A DNA stretch of 64,000 bases from Pseudoflavonifractor sp. An184 (GCF_002160305.1 NZ_NFKI01000003.1:85109-149108); one strand, 5' to 3'; positions 34,787-42,776 are shown, numbered from the stretch's first letter. The notes: a model not told the origin generated them from the sequence alone. A program made the numbers and translations.

Positions 34787-36720
34787 TCGTGAAAAGCCCT
34801 TATCTCAAGTGCGGAGACGGTAGTTCGGTCAGCGGCTATCTGCGGTACATCGGCACGCGGGAACGGGTAGAGATCCTCCCGGATGACCGTCCGCCCACTC
34901 GAAAGCAGGATCAGCTCATCACCAAACTGACAAAGGATTTCCCGGAGGCCAAGGAGCTGGGTGAATATTCCGATTACAAAGACAAGCCCACCAAGGCCAA
35001 TGCCTCTGTCTTTATTACCCGAGCACTGGAGGAGAACTGGTTTCAAGTGCAGCAGTCAGACGGCTACATGAAGTACGTCGCTACTCGGCCTCGTGCGGAA
35101 CGGCTTGGTGACCACGGGCTATTTGGTGATGAAGATGCTGTGGACTTGGAGCAGGCCATGCAGGAACTGGATCAGTACAACGGCAATGTGTGGACGCATA
35201 TCCTCTCACTGAAGCGTGAGGACGCTGTGCGTCTTGGATATGACAATGCCAAAGCATGGCGAAACCTGCTCCGAGCAAATCGCAATGAAGTCGCTGCCGC
35301 TATGAATATTCAACCGAACCACTTCCGCTGGTACGCCGCCTTCCACGACGAAGGGAAGCATCCCCATGTTCACATGATGGCGTGGTCGACCGTACCAGGT
35401 GAGGCATATCTTACGCGGGATGGTATCCGCAACATCAAATCTGCGCTCACCAATCAGATCTTCAAACAGGAGATGCTCCACACCTACGAACAGAAGTCAC
35501 AGTCGAGGGATGAGCTGGTGCGGAAGGCCCGCCGTGTAATCCGGCAGCTCACCCAGGAGATGGTGCAAAGCATCTGTACGGCTCCTGAGATTGAGCAGAA
35601 GATGGAGCAGCTGGCCGGACAACTGGAAACGGTCAAAGGCAAAAAATCCTACGGCTACCTTCCCAAGTCCGTGAAGAAAACCGTGGATGAGGTAGTGGAC
35701 AAACTGGAGGAGCTGCCGGTAGTGCGTGAGTGCTACGACCGGTGGTGCAGGCTCCAGTGTGAGGTAGAGAGTTACTACCACGACAAACCCAGAGAACGAA
35801 AAAAGCTGTCCCAGGAGAAAGAGTTCCGGCAGATCAAAAACGCTGTCATCCAGGAGGCAGAGCACATCCGTCTGGGTGAGATCTCCTTCGAGGATGATGA
35901 CTTGGCTGAGCACGGCGAGCCGGAACCGGCGCGTCGTGAGTCCAATGCCTGCCGGGAACTGTGGCGAATCATTCGGAACGAGGACATTTCTCTGGACTAC
36001 CGTGACCGGGCAGTGGAGAAGCTGGAGCAGGTGGCGGAGCGAGGCGACGCCTATGCGCAATACCGAATGGGACAACTCTACCGGGACGGCCCTTTGCTGA
36101 TCCCTGACAACCGCAAGGCCAAACACTGGCTCACTCAGGCAGCGAAACAGGGCCTGCCTGAAGCACAGTATGCCCTTGGCAAACTGTTCCTCTCTGACGA
36201 TTGGGAAGTGCGGGACCCGGACGAGGGCATCCGCTGGCTGAGACAGGCTGCGGAAAATGGAAGCCACTTTGCCGCTTACCGTCTGGGCAAAGAGTATCTG
36301 GAGGGAAACGCTGTCAACAAGGACACCACAAGAGCGGCGGATTGGTTCACCAAATCAGCAGAGGCGGGAAACCAGTACGCCCAGTACATGATGGGCAAGC
36401 TGCACCTGACGGGACAGGGTCTACCATGGGATCAGGCCCAGGCAATGATGTGGTTCAGCCGTTCCGCTGCCCAAGGAAATCAGTATGCTCAGTTCTTCCT
36501 GGAGCAGCGAAACAATCTCCGCCCGCCCTCTGTGATGCTGGCGATCTCTCGGCTGCTCTATCACATGAGCCGGATCTTTGAGGACAACTCCGTGCCGTCC
36601 GCCGCCCCAGTAGGTCAGCAGGTGGATCGAAAACTCAGGCGGAAGATCCAGGAGAAGAAGATTGCTATGGGCCACAAACCGGATGACCATGAGGAGCAGT
36701 GGCCTGAAATGACCATGTAA
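34774..36720 (+). CDS. MobP3-type relaxase with Sel1 repeats (element B2)
   Basis: 648 aa, GTG start at 34774 after GGAGGACG. Histidine motif FHDEGKHPHVHMMAW (about 188-202) and N-terminal tyrosines (SGYLRYIGTRE). Several Sel1 repeats in the second half (AQYRMGQLYRDG, AQYALGKLF, AAYRLGKEYLEG, AQYMMGKLHLTG). C-terminal tail almost identical to that of 4206 (VDRKLRRKIQEKKIAMGHKP). It has a longer insert after the N-terminus (about residues 30-90) than the element A protein. Nicks oriT for mobilization in trans. Confidence 0.85.
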   Translation: MAGLIVKSPYLKCGDGSSVSGYLRYIGTRERVEILPDDRPPTRKQDQLITKLTKDFPEAKELGEYSDYKDKPTKANASVFITRALEENWFQVQQSDGYMKYVATRPRAERLGDHGLFGDEDAVDLEQAMQELDQYNGNVWTHILSLKREDAVRLGYDNAKAWRNLLRANRNEVAAAMNIQPNHFRWYAAFHDEGKHPHVHMMAWSTVPGEAYLTRDGIRNIKSALTNQIFKQEMLHTYEQKSQSRDELVRKARRVIRQLTQEMVQSICTAPEIEQKMEQLAGQLETVKGKKSYGYLPKSVKKTVDEVVDKLEELPVVRECYDRWCRLQCEVESYYHDKPRERKKLSQEKEFRQIKNAVIQEAEHIRLGEISFEDDDLAEHGEPEPARRESNACRELWRIIRNEDISLDYRDRAVEKLEQVAERGDAYAQYRMGQLYRDGPLLIPDNRKAKHWLTQAAKQGLPEAQYALGKLFLSDDWEVRDPDEGIRWLRQAAENGSHFAAYRLGKEYLEGNAVNKDTTRAADWFTKSAEAGNQYAQYMMGKLHLTGQGLPWDQAQAMMWFSRSAAQGNQYAQFFLEQRNNLRPPSVMLAISRLLYHMSRIFEDNSVPSAAPVGQQVDRKLRRKIQEKKIAMGHKPDDHEEQWPEMTM

Positions 36721-36789
36721 GCGGCGCAGAATATGAGCCGCAAAACAAAGAATAAAACCCCTTCCGCGAGAAGGGTAGAAAGGAATCCG

Positions 36790-37008
36790 ATGAAACGATC
36801 TAAGTACAGCTCGTTCAACGAACTGCCCCTGATGCTGACCGTGCAGGATGTGGCTGATGTGCTGGGCATCGGGCTGGCCCACGCCTACGAGGTTGCCCAC
36901 CGGCAGGATTTCCCTACCATCACCCTGGGCAGCCGGATCATCGTCCCCCGTGATAAGTTCATGGCGTGGATCGACGAACAGGCGGCCCAAAAGACGGAAA
37001 TATTTTAG
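36790..37008 (+). CDS. Excisionase-like HTH protein (element B2)
   Basis: 72 aa. HTH_17 type: LMLTVQDVADVLGIGLAHAYEVAH then FPTITLGSRIIVPRDKFMAWIDEQ. It is placed directly before the integrase promoter, as Xis proteins usually are, so a directionality-factor role is likely. ATG 36790. Confidence 0.8.
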   Translation: MKRSKYSSFNELPLMLTVQDVADVLGIGLAHAYEVAHRQDFPTITLGSRIIVPRDKFMAWIDEQAAQKTEIF

Positions 37009-37127
37009 TGGCTATTTCAAAGATTCTGTGGTATTTGTTTGTGTTGCAATAAGCGCCCGCAGGCGCAATGCATGCGAGCAACCGAGCGAAGCGAGGCGCT
37101 TAGCGAGTCGTAAAGGAGGGATGAACA
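37009..37127 (+). promoter_or_regulatory. Conserved integrase-module promoter (B2 copy) and leader
   Basis: TGGCTA (37009-37014), 17 bp, TATTTG (37032-37037), the same geometry as at 6842 and 17881. The following bases are GC-rich with GCGCCCGCAGGCGC symmetry and end in AAAGGAGGG before the integrase. Confidence 0.6.
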
Positions 37128-38357
37128 ATGGCAAAGAAACGAGCAAACGGCGAGGGCAGCATTCGAAAGAAGCCCAACGGCCGCTGGGAGGGCCGATACA
37201 CTCAGGGCATCGACCCCAACACCGGCCGCGCCATTCAGAAAAGCGTGTCTGCCAGGACGCAGGCCGAGTGCAAGGAAAAGCTGGCAAAGGCCATCCGGGA
37301 CAATCGGGGCATCCCGGTGAACCACAACGAGGACTACACAGTAGCGGAGTGGTGCAGGCTGTGGTTTGAAACCTACAGCAAGCCAGTGATCCGCCCCAAC
37401 ACCGCAAAGACCTATGAGAACATGATCGAAAACCACATCGTACCGGCCATCGGAGGAGTAAAACTCAAACGGCTCACCGCCATCCAGATCCAGAAGATGT
37501 ACAACGACTCCAAGACCAAGGGGCGGGTGCAGCGATTCGAGAAAAAGACCGACACGTCCCTGGCTGGAAGCACAGTGCGGCGCATCCACATGGTACTCTC
37601 CTCAGCGCTGAAGCAGGCGGTCAAGGAGCGGATCATTCCCTACAACCCCTGCGACAACTGCCGCATCCCGCCCAAGGAGAAAAAGGAGATGGCCATCATC
37701 CCGCCGGAGAAGCTGGGGGTATATCTCAGCGAGGCGGAGAAGTACGGCGTCCTGCCCATGTTCTTCCTGGAATTATCCAGCGGTCTGCGGCGTGGAGAAC
37801 TGCTGGCACTCCGGTGGGATGACCTGAATGTGAAAGACAGGATACTATCGGTAAGTAAGCAGGTCACCCGCATCGACGGGGAGCTGGTGGTGACAGAGCC
37901 GAAAACCAAGAACTCCGTACGCAAGGTAGCGTTGTCCCAGCAGGCCGTGTCCTTGCTGGTGCGGGAACATGAACGGCACCCCGACAATCCCATCCTGTTC
38001 CCGTCTCCCCGCACCGGCGGCTACTGGAGTCCAGATGCGGTGTCCAGAATCAACCGCAAGCTACTGGCGAAGGCTGGCATCGAGGAACATGTGCGCTTCC
38101 ATGATCTGCGCCACACCTTCGCCACCATGGCCCTCTCCAGCGGCGTGGATGTGAAGACGCTGTCCAGCATGCTGGGCCACTACAGCGCCGGATTTACCCT
38201 CGACACCTATACGCATATCACCAATGATATGCAAAGAGGTGCAGCGGAGAAAATCGGCGGCTTCATGGAAACGGCCACGGCCGAGCCGGAACCGGAGCCT
38301 CCCGAACCTCCGGAGGAGAGCCGGTGCAAGGTGATACCGTTCGAGAGGGTGGGATAA
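37128..38357 (+). CDS. Tyrosine recombinase / integrase of element B2
   Basis: 409 aa. Arm-binding domain (GEGSIRKKPNGRWEGRYTQG), core-binding domain (about 60-170), catalytic domain with SSGLRRGE, FHDLRHTFATM, LGHYSAGFTLDTYTHI. All catalytic residues present. A proline/glutamate-rich tail follows. It is close to the right attachment region (tRNA-Pro at 40529), with the retron between them. Confidence 0.9.
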   Translation: MAKKRANGEGSIRKKPNGRWEGRYTQGIDPNTGRAIQKSVSARTQAECKEKLAKAIRDNRGIPVNHNEDYTVAEWCRLWFETYSKPVIRPNTAKTYENMIENHIVPAIGGVKLKRLTAIQIQKMYNDSKTKGRVQRFEKKTDTSLAGSTVRRIHMVLSSALKQAVKERIIPYNPCDNCRIPPKEKKEMAIIPPEKLGVYLSEAEKYGVLPMFFLELSSGLRRGELLALRWDDLNVKDRILSVSKQVTRIDGELVVTEPKTKNSVRKVALSQQAVSLLVREHERHPDNPILFPSPRTGGYWSPDAVSRINRKLLAKAGIEEHVRFHDLRHTFATMALSSGVDVKTLSSMLGHYSAGFTLDTYTHITNDMQRGAAEKIGGFMETATAEPEPEPPEPPEESRCKVIPFERVG

Positions 38358-38362
38358 GAATA

Positions 38363-38400
38363 CGCCGGCAGAGCGTAATAACTCTGCCGGCGCACTTTTA
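38363..38400 (+). terminator. Integrase terminator
   Basis: CGCCGGCAGAG / CTCTGCCGGCG stem (38363-38373, 38382-38392), then TTTTTATTTTTT. Its tail overlaps the end of the convergent RT gene. Confidence 0.85.
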
Positions 38401-40101
38401 TTTTTTCGGGGATTCTGCTTCTGCAATTATCGTATCAATTACATCAAGTAGCGGAATGAATCTTGAGAAGTCAATCGTCTGGTAGTTTTCATAAACATAT
38501 TGGGAAAAGATTTCTTTGCCAAAGTATTTGCTATCATCAAATTTATCTTTGCGACAGAAGGTTTTTCCATCTAAATTGAGGCTTAGCAACTCGTCAGAAA
38601 ACAAATCTTCAATTTCGCACTCTTCTTTACTACCTACGAGAGGAGGCGTGACCAGAAATAACTTGCTGTCCGGGATCAGACGTATATGCAGGTCGGATTT
38701 AAGCGTAGCCTTCTGCTCTGCGGTGGCATGTACGCCCTCACCCAAGAATTTTTTTAATGGCCGTTCACTCTTGGATTCATTGTCATATAGAAGTATGACA
38801 GGATTATGCTGTTCAAGACCACTCAACTGACGGAAATAGCTGTGATAAGCAGGAATTTTTTTCCCGTTGCCAGCATGATAATGATACAGGATTTTCATAG
38901 CATCGGCACCATCCAAACTGATTCCGAAAAAATACTTCCATCTTTTTGTCCTTTTGAAGAACGAAAAATTATAGATGAAATTGCCTTCCGCATCTTTTTG
39001 TATGAGCCGAGGATATTTAGTGTAAAGGCTCTTTAACGCAGCCTTTATATATCGAATATCGGTTTTGCCTTCTGTCACAATGACAGGTACAGTGTGAGCA
39101 TAAAGGTACTTATAAAAAATAAAAGCCTGATACTGTCTCTCACGACCATTAAGATGAAAAGCGTCATGCTTAATCTCTTGTGGATCAAGAATGTTATTAT
39201 GATGATCCAGATGGTCAATAAAGGAAAAGCGCCCTTCCAGTTGCTTAATTGTTCCTGGCACGCCATCGATAAGGTATTCACCTGTAGAGTAGAGCTGATG
39301 TGCCATTGCTCTTGTTTTACGCACATAGGCGTGATTAACATTTAGCTTCTTGTTTACAATCAGGCCCGTGACTTCCTGGCGTGAATCTCTAAATTGAAGA
39401 CGGGTTTTCTTTTCATTAATAGAGAAACCAGCTCGTTTTATTGCAGCGATAGCTTCTGCTAAGAATTTCTCCTGATTTTCAACAAAGTGTCTGTCGTTGG
39501 TAGAGAAAGTTAAGTCATCAGCATATCTGGTATAGTCCAGTTTATATTTCTTGGCAACTCTTAACAGATAGATATCCATGGTCTGGCAGATCAAATTTGT
39601 AATGATTGGGGAACTGGGCGCACCCTGGGGCAAGCGCCCTTGATAGCACGTCAATTGCGCGAGAATAACAGAAACATCGTATGGGAGTTTAAAATTGTTA
39701 TTCTTCTCAAAATAGCCTTGAACACGGCCAAAATGGAAGCTATCAAAAAAGTTTTCCAAGTCCAAATTAAGAACAAAACGTTTGTTTCGATGAATTTTCG
39801 CATTTGTAATAATGCTTTTCTCTTTTTCAAATGCATGAGAGATATTGGGTTTTACACCCTTTTCTTCCCAAATGCTTTTCTGATAGCACCACAACATATT
39901 TGCGAGTTTTACTTGTAGAGCCTTCAGATGACCGGACGGGGCACAAATAGTACGGGATTCACCGTTGCGTTTTGGAATCTCAAAAGTAGTATAATAATTA
40001 TCTGGCTTTTTAATATAAAGAATATGTGTTAGCTTTTTATGGGAAATACCTAAATAATCTGCTAACTCATTTCTTGATTGGATATCGCAAAACTTTTTCA
40101 T
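38398..40101 (-). CDS. Retron reverse transcriptase fused to a TOPRIM domain
   Basis: 567 aa from ATG 40101 (GGGAGGTACCCT-ATG). The retron marks are present: region X NAKIH (100-104), motif A LDLENFFDSF (113-122), motif B QGAPSSPIITNLI (159-171), motif C YADD (193-196), region Y VTG (244-246). After the RT come TOPRIM elements: VIVTEGKTDIRYIKAAL (340-356) and VILLYDNES (435-443). This is the layout of retron Ec67 (Eco2), an RT-TOPRIM abortive-infection system in which the msDNA keeps the TOPRIM nuclease in check. The frame extends to 40134 but that part is the msr-msd end, not protein. Confidence 0.9.
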   Translation of the reverse strand: MKKFCDIQSRNELADYLGISHKKLTHILYIKKPDNYYTTFEIPKRNGESRTICAPSGHLKALQVKLANMLWCYQKSIWEEKGVKPNISHAFEKEKSIITNAKIHRNKRFVLNLDLENFFDSFHFGRVQGYFEKNNNFKLPYDVSVILAQLTCYQGRLPQGAPSSPIITNLICQTMDIYLLRVAKKYKLDYTRYADDLTFSTNDRHFVENQEKFLAEAIAAIKRAGFSINEKKTRLQFRDSRQEVTGLIVNKKLNVNHAYVRKTRAMAHQLYSTGEYLIDGVPGTIKQLEGRFSFIDHLDHHNNILDPQEIKHDAFHLNGRERQYQAFIFYKYLYAHTVPVIVTEGKTDIRYIKAALKSLYTKYPRLIQKDAEGNFIYNFSFFKRTKRWKYFFGISLDGADAMKILYHYHAGNGKKIPAYHSYFRQLSGLEQHNPVILLYDNESKSERPLKKFLGEGVHATAEQKATLKSDLHIRLIPDSKLFLVTPPLVGSKEECEIEDLFSDELLSLNLDGKTFCRKDKFDDSKYFGKEIFSQYVYENYQTIDFSRFIPLLDVIDTIIAEAESPKK

Positions 40102-40121
40102 AGGGTACCTCCCAAAAGGGA

Positions 40122-40265
40122 GAGCGTGTGGCAACTCATTATGCGGACGGATTAGTCAACATGATGAACATGTTAACATCATAACGGGAAAGGGCAATAC
40201 GCTAAAGCACCACCCAGTTTGGTCAACACTTGCGAAACACAAGTACAAAATCTTGCCACACGCTC
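40122..40265 (-). ncRNA. Retron msr-msd RNA
   Basis: A 13-bp perfect inverted repeat brackets the locus: a1 GAGCGTGTGGCAA (40265-40253) and a2 TTGCCACACGCTC (40134-40122) on the minus strand. Inside, the msr part has a hairpin ACTTGTG-TTT-CGCAAGT (about 40243-40227) and the msd part a 9-bp hairpin GTTAACATG-TTCAT-CATGTTGAC (about 40178-40156). The G at 40252, directly after a1, or a nearby G, is the probable 2'-priming base. The element ends 20 bases before the RT start. Exact msDNA ends are unknown. Confidence 0.85.
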
Positions 40266-40291
40266 GTTACAGGCACTCAGCCTGCTAACAC

Positions 40292-40320
40292 ATTATACTT
40301 TCTTTCGATTATATTTTCAA
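40292..40320 (-). promoter_or_regulatory. Retron promoter
   Basis: On the minus strand TTGAAA (40320-40315), 17 bp, TATAAT (40297-40292). Transcription would begin near 40285, 20 bases before a1. Confidence 0.8.
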
Positions 40321-40492
40321 TCCAAACATCTTCCATCTGCGTAGAGGTTCTCAGTATATCCTCGTTAGGGATAGGTTAGGGATTTGGCGGTTTCGTCGGC
40401 TATCTTCGCTCATGCTCCCGCCGCTTTTCTGTCCCTTGAATCACCGCTGAACAGCAGTCATCAAAACTGCAAAAGTAGAACAAAAAACGCAG

Positions 40493-40518
40493 AAAAACCG
40501 CCTAAATAGGCGGCTTTT
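40493..40518 (-). terminator. tRNA-Pro terminator
   Basis: Stem CCGCCT / AGGCGG (40498-40503, 40508-40513), with a T-run on the minus strand, 10 bases after the tRNA CCA. Confidence 0.8.
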
Positions 40519-40528
40519 CTAAGGAAGG

Positions 40529-40604
40529 TGGTCCGAGTGACAGGATTCGAACCTGCGGCATCCTGCTCCCAAAGCAGGCGCGCTACCAACTGCGCTACAC
40601 CCGG
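40529..40604 (-). tRNA. tRNA-Pro (anticodon UGG), intact
   Basis: 76 nt with encoded CCA. Acceptor CCGGGTG / CACTCGG, D stem GCGC, anticodon stem CCTGC / GCAGG around TTTGGGA (anticodon TGG), variable ATGCC, T arm GCAGG-TTCGAAT-CCTGT. Its anticodon and T stems differ from the ancestral split copy (CTTGC/GCAAG, GGGAG/CTCCC), so this is a second tRNA-Pro, apparently brought by an element, and probably now the functional one. Confidence 0.95.
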
Positions 40605-40635
40605 ATATAAAGTTGTGGGGTGGCCCGGGCGTATT

Positions 40636-40674
40636 CTCCCAAAGCAAGCGCGCTACCAACTGCGCTACACCCGG
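40636..40674 (-). repeat. Truncated tRNA-Pro 5' half (scar 1)
   Basis: Identical to the ancestral 5' half, including CTTGC and the TTTGGGAG core, then diverges. Only 31 bases lie between it and the intact tRNA. Confidence 0.8.
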
Positions 40675-40688
40675 ATATGGAATTTTCC

Positions 40689-40728
40689 AACTGTGGTCAA
40701 ATATGGGGTCAGCGCCGGTTTTTGACCA
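40689..40728. repeat. 40-bp TGGTCAAA-type repeat, copy 1
   Basis: AACTGTGGTCAAA...TTTTTGACCA; 35 of 40 bases equal those of 40873-40912. It contains direct and inverted GGTCA motifs, as recombinase arm sites often do. Confidence 0.65.
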
Positions 40729-40818
40729 GTTACCGGCGAGGTATAAAACTCCGTCGGCCTTAGCGTCCCAGAGCTTTCCGGGATTTTAGGAAAGTACGGC
40801 TCGAACGCCGGCCTCACG

Positions 40819-40857
40819 CACCCAAATCACGTGCGCTACCAACTGCGCTACACCCGG
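40819..40857 (-). repeat. Truncated, diverged tRNA-Pro 5' half (scar 2)
   Basis: CCGGGTGTAGCGCAGTTGGTAGCGC is kept; the anticodon stem and loop have drifted (ACGTGATTTGGGTG). A T-arm-like GGCGTTCGAGCC follows, so this may be a decayed whole tRNA. Confidence 0.7.
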
Positions 40858-40872
40858 ATATAAAATGATTAT

Positions 40873-40912
40873 AACTGTGGTCAAACATGTGGTCAAGGCC
40901 GTTTTTTGACCA
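40873..40912. repeat. 40-bp TGGTCAAA-type repeat, copy 2
   Basis: Partner of 40689-40728; it contains TGTGGTCAAACATGTGGTCA and the inverted TTTTTGACCA. Confidence 0.65.
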
Positions 40913-41000
40913 ACGACTTTGCCGAAATGGTTCCCGCTTCTGGTAGTGTCCCAGCGGGTTGAGGGGTTGCGGTTTTGTCCTCATGGATGGCCCCCGCGCG

Positions 41001-41039
41001 CTCCCAAAGCAAGCGCGCTACCAACTGCGCTACACCCGG
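41001..41039 (-). other. 5' half of the ancestral tRNA-Pro(UGG): right attachment site of the island
   Basis: CCGGGTG acceptor, D arm, 5' anticodon stem CTTGC and the TTTGGGAG core, then unrelated DNA. It pairs in acceptor and anticodon stems with the 3' half at 17506-17550. It marks where the core chromosome resumes, next to trmB. Confidence 0.85.
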
Positions 41040-41100
41040 TTATAAAGTTTTCAGTTGCGAAACAGTCCCTTAGCATCTACAAAGGAAAACTCGCCTAAGT

Positions 41101-41129
41101 AGTATAGTATATTTTGAAAAAGATTGCAA
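41101..41129 (-). promoter_or_regulatory. Ancestral tRNA-Pro promoter
   Basis: On the minus strand TTGCAA (41129-41124), 17 bp, TATACT (41106-41101), about 55 bases before the split 5' half. The palindromic TTGCAA may also be the -35 of trmB on the other strand. Confidence 0.55.
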
Positions 41130-41153
41130 GAGGTCCGTGGGATATGTTAAGAT
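41124..41153 (+). promoter_or_regulatory. trmB promoter
   Basis: TTGCAA (41124-41129), 18 bp, TAAGAT (41148-41153). Confidence 0.5.
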
Positions 41154-41185
41154 ATTTTCGCAACAAAACAGAGAGGTGACACAGC

Positions 41186-41932
41186 ATGCGCATGAGAAAG
41201 AAGCCAAACCTGGGAGCGCGGATGGAGCGCTGCGCCCAGTTTTTAATTGAGGACCCGAAACAGCTGCGCGGACAGTGGCGCAGTTTGAAGCCGGAGGCCG
41301 GGCAGCTCTGGCTGGAGCTGGGCTGCGGCAAGGGCCGCTTTACTGCTGAGACGGCGGAGCAGAACCCGGATGTCCTCTATATCGCGGTGGAGCGGGTCCC
41401 GGACGCCATGATCGTGGCCATGGAGCGGTGCGCCGCCAAAGGATTGAGCAACGTCTTTTTCGTGGACGGGGACGCCGCCCTGCTCCGGGAGTTCTTTGCC
41501 CCCGGCGAGGTGGACCGCCTGTTCATCAACTTCTGCGACCCCTGGCCCTCCAATCGCCACGCCCGCCGGAGACTGACCCACCAGAACTTCCTGGTGCTCT
41601 ACCGGGGAATCCTGAAAGACGGGGGGCAGATCCATTTTAAAACGGACAACCGCGATCTGTTCGAGTACTCCCTGTTCCAATTTCCCAAGGCGGGGTACAC
41701 CCTCTCCGAAGTCACCCGGAACCTGCACGAGCACGGCATCCAGGGCGTGATGACCGACTATGAGGCCAAGTTCCACGAGCTGGGCACCCCCATCAACCGC
41801 TGCGTAGGCACCAAAGAGCATCTGGAGATCGAGCCGGAATTTCAGCCCATCCCCGGCCCCGACTTCCGCCGTGCTCCGAACGGCGAGGCCTCGGAGGAGA
41901 ATCTGCCGCAGCCGGAATCTCAGTCTGAATAA
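41186..41932 (+). CDS. trmB: tRNA (guanine-N7-)-methyltransferase
   Basis: 248 aa. TrmB makes m7G46 in tRNA variable loops. SAM site LELGCGKGRFTAE (about 50-62), IAVERVPDAM, VDRLFINFCDPWPSNRHARRRLT (the conserved DPWPK-type block), FKTDNRDLFEYS and HELGTPINR near the C-terminus. The last 30 residues are an acidic, dispensable-looking tail. GAGAGGTGA precedes ATG 41186. Confidence 0.95.
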   Translation: MRMRKKPNLGARMERCAQFLIEDPKQLRGQWRSLKPEAGQLWLELGCGKGRFTAETAEQNPDVLYIAVERVPDAMIVAMERCAAKGLSNVFFVDGDAALLREFFAPGEVDRLFINFCDPWPSNRHARRRLTHQNFLVLYRGILKDGGQIHFKTDNRDLFEYSLFQFPKAGYTLSEVTRNLHEHGIQGVMTDYEAKFHELGTPINRCVGTKEHLEIEPEFQPIPGPDFRRAPNGEASEENLPQPESQSE

Positions 41933-41936
41933 AAAC

Positions 41937-41965
41937 AGCGCCGTCTGAGACACTCAGGCGGCGCT
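41937..41965. terminator. Bidirectional terminator, trmB / ABC operon
   Basis: AGCGCCGTCTGA / TCAGGCGGCGCT with A-run before and T-run after, between convergent genes. Confidence 0.85.
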
Positions 41966-41981
41966 GCTATTTTCCCTAAAA

Positions 41982-42776
41982 TCAGGCCAGGAGCAGGCGG
42001 TCGCTCTCCACTTCCTCGCCGGAGGCCGCGGTAAACCGGGCCAACAGTTCAGGCACCGTCAGCTTCTTTTTGTCCTCGCCCCGGATGTCCAGAATGACCC
42101 GGCCGGCGTCCAGCATGATGAGCCGGTTGCCGTGGGCGATGGCGTCCTTCATATTGTGGGTGACCATCAGGGTGGTGAGCCTGTGCTCCTCCACAATCTG
42201 GTCGGACAGCTCCAGCACCTTGGCCGCCGTCTTGGGGTCCAGCGCGGCGGTGTGCTCGTCCAGCAGGAGCACCTTGGGCTTTTTCAGGGAGGCCATGAGC
42301 AAGGTCAGGGCCTGCCGCTGTCCGCCGGAGAGCAGTCCCACCTTGGCGGTGAGCCGGTCCTCCAGTCCCAGTCCCAGGAGCCGGAGCAGCTCTTTGAACT
42401 GCTCCCGCTCGCTTTTCTTGATGCCCCAGCGGAGGGTGCGCTTCTCCCCCCGGCGGGCGGCCAGAGCCAGGTTCTCCTCGATGGTCATATTGCCCGCCGT
42501 CCCCACCATGGGGTCCTGGAACACTCGGCCCAGGTAGACGGCCCGCCGGTGCTCGGACAGCTCGGTGACGTCTACGCCGTCAATACGGATGGCGCCCTTG
42601 TCCACCGGCCACACGCCGGAGATGGCGTTGAGCATGGTGGATTTTCCCGCCCCGTTTCCGCCGATGACGGTGACGAAGTCCCCCTCCTCCAGGGTGAGAG
42701 ACAGGTGATTCAGCGCAGCCTTTTCGTTGACGGTGCCGGGGTTGAAAGTCTTACAGACCTGATGCAGTTCAAGCAT
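41982..42776 (-). CDS. ABC transporter ATP-binding protein (amino-acid-type importer)
   Basis: 264 aa. Walker A GGNGAGKST (about 39-47), Q-loop, signature LSGGQRQALTL (about 144-154), Walker B VLLLDEHTAALD, switch His in MVTHNM. It powers import with the permease it overlaps by 8 bases. With the PF04392-type binding protein two genes upstream, the set resembles the aromatic amino acid (TrpXYZ-like) importers of Firmicutes; the substrate is inferred only. Confidence 0.85.
   Translation of the reverse strand: MLELHQVCKTFNPGTVNEKAALNHLSLTLEEGDFVTVIGGNGAGKSTMLNAISGVWPVDKGAIRIDGVDVTELSEHRRAVYLGRVFQDPMVGTAGNMTIEENLALAARRGEKRTLRWGIKKSEREQFKELLRLLGLGLEDRLTAKVGLLSGGQRQALTLLMASLKKPKVLLLDEHTAALDPKTAAKVLELSDQIVEEHRLTTLMVTHNMKDAIAHGNRLIMLDAGRVILDIRGEDKKKLTVPELLARFTAASGEEVESDRLLLA

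Noticed and set aside
40102..40134. N-terminal extension of the reverse transcriptase
   Set aside because: These bases form the a2 repeat and ribosome site of the retron; the protein starts at 40101.
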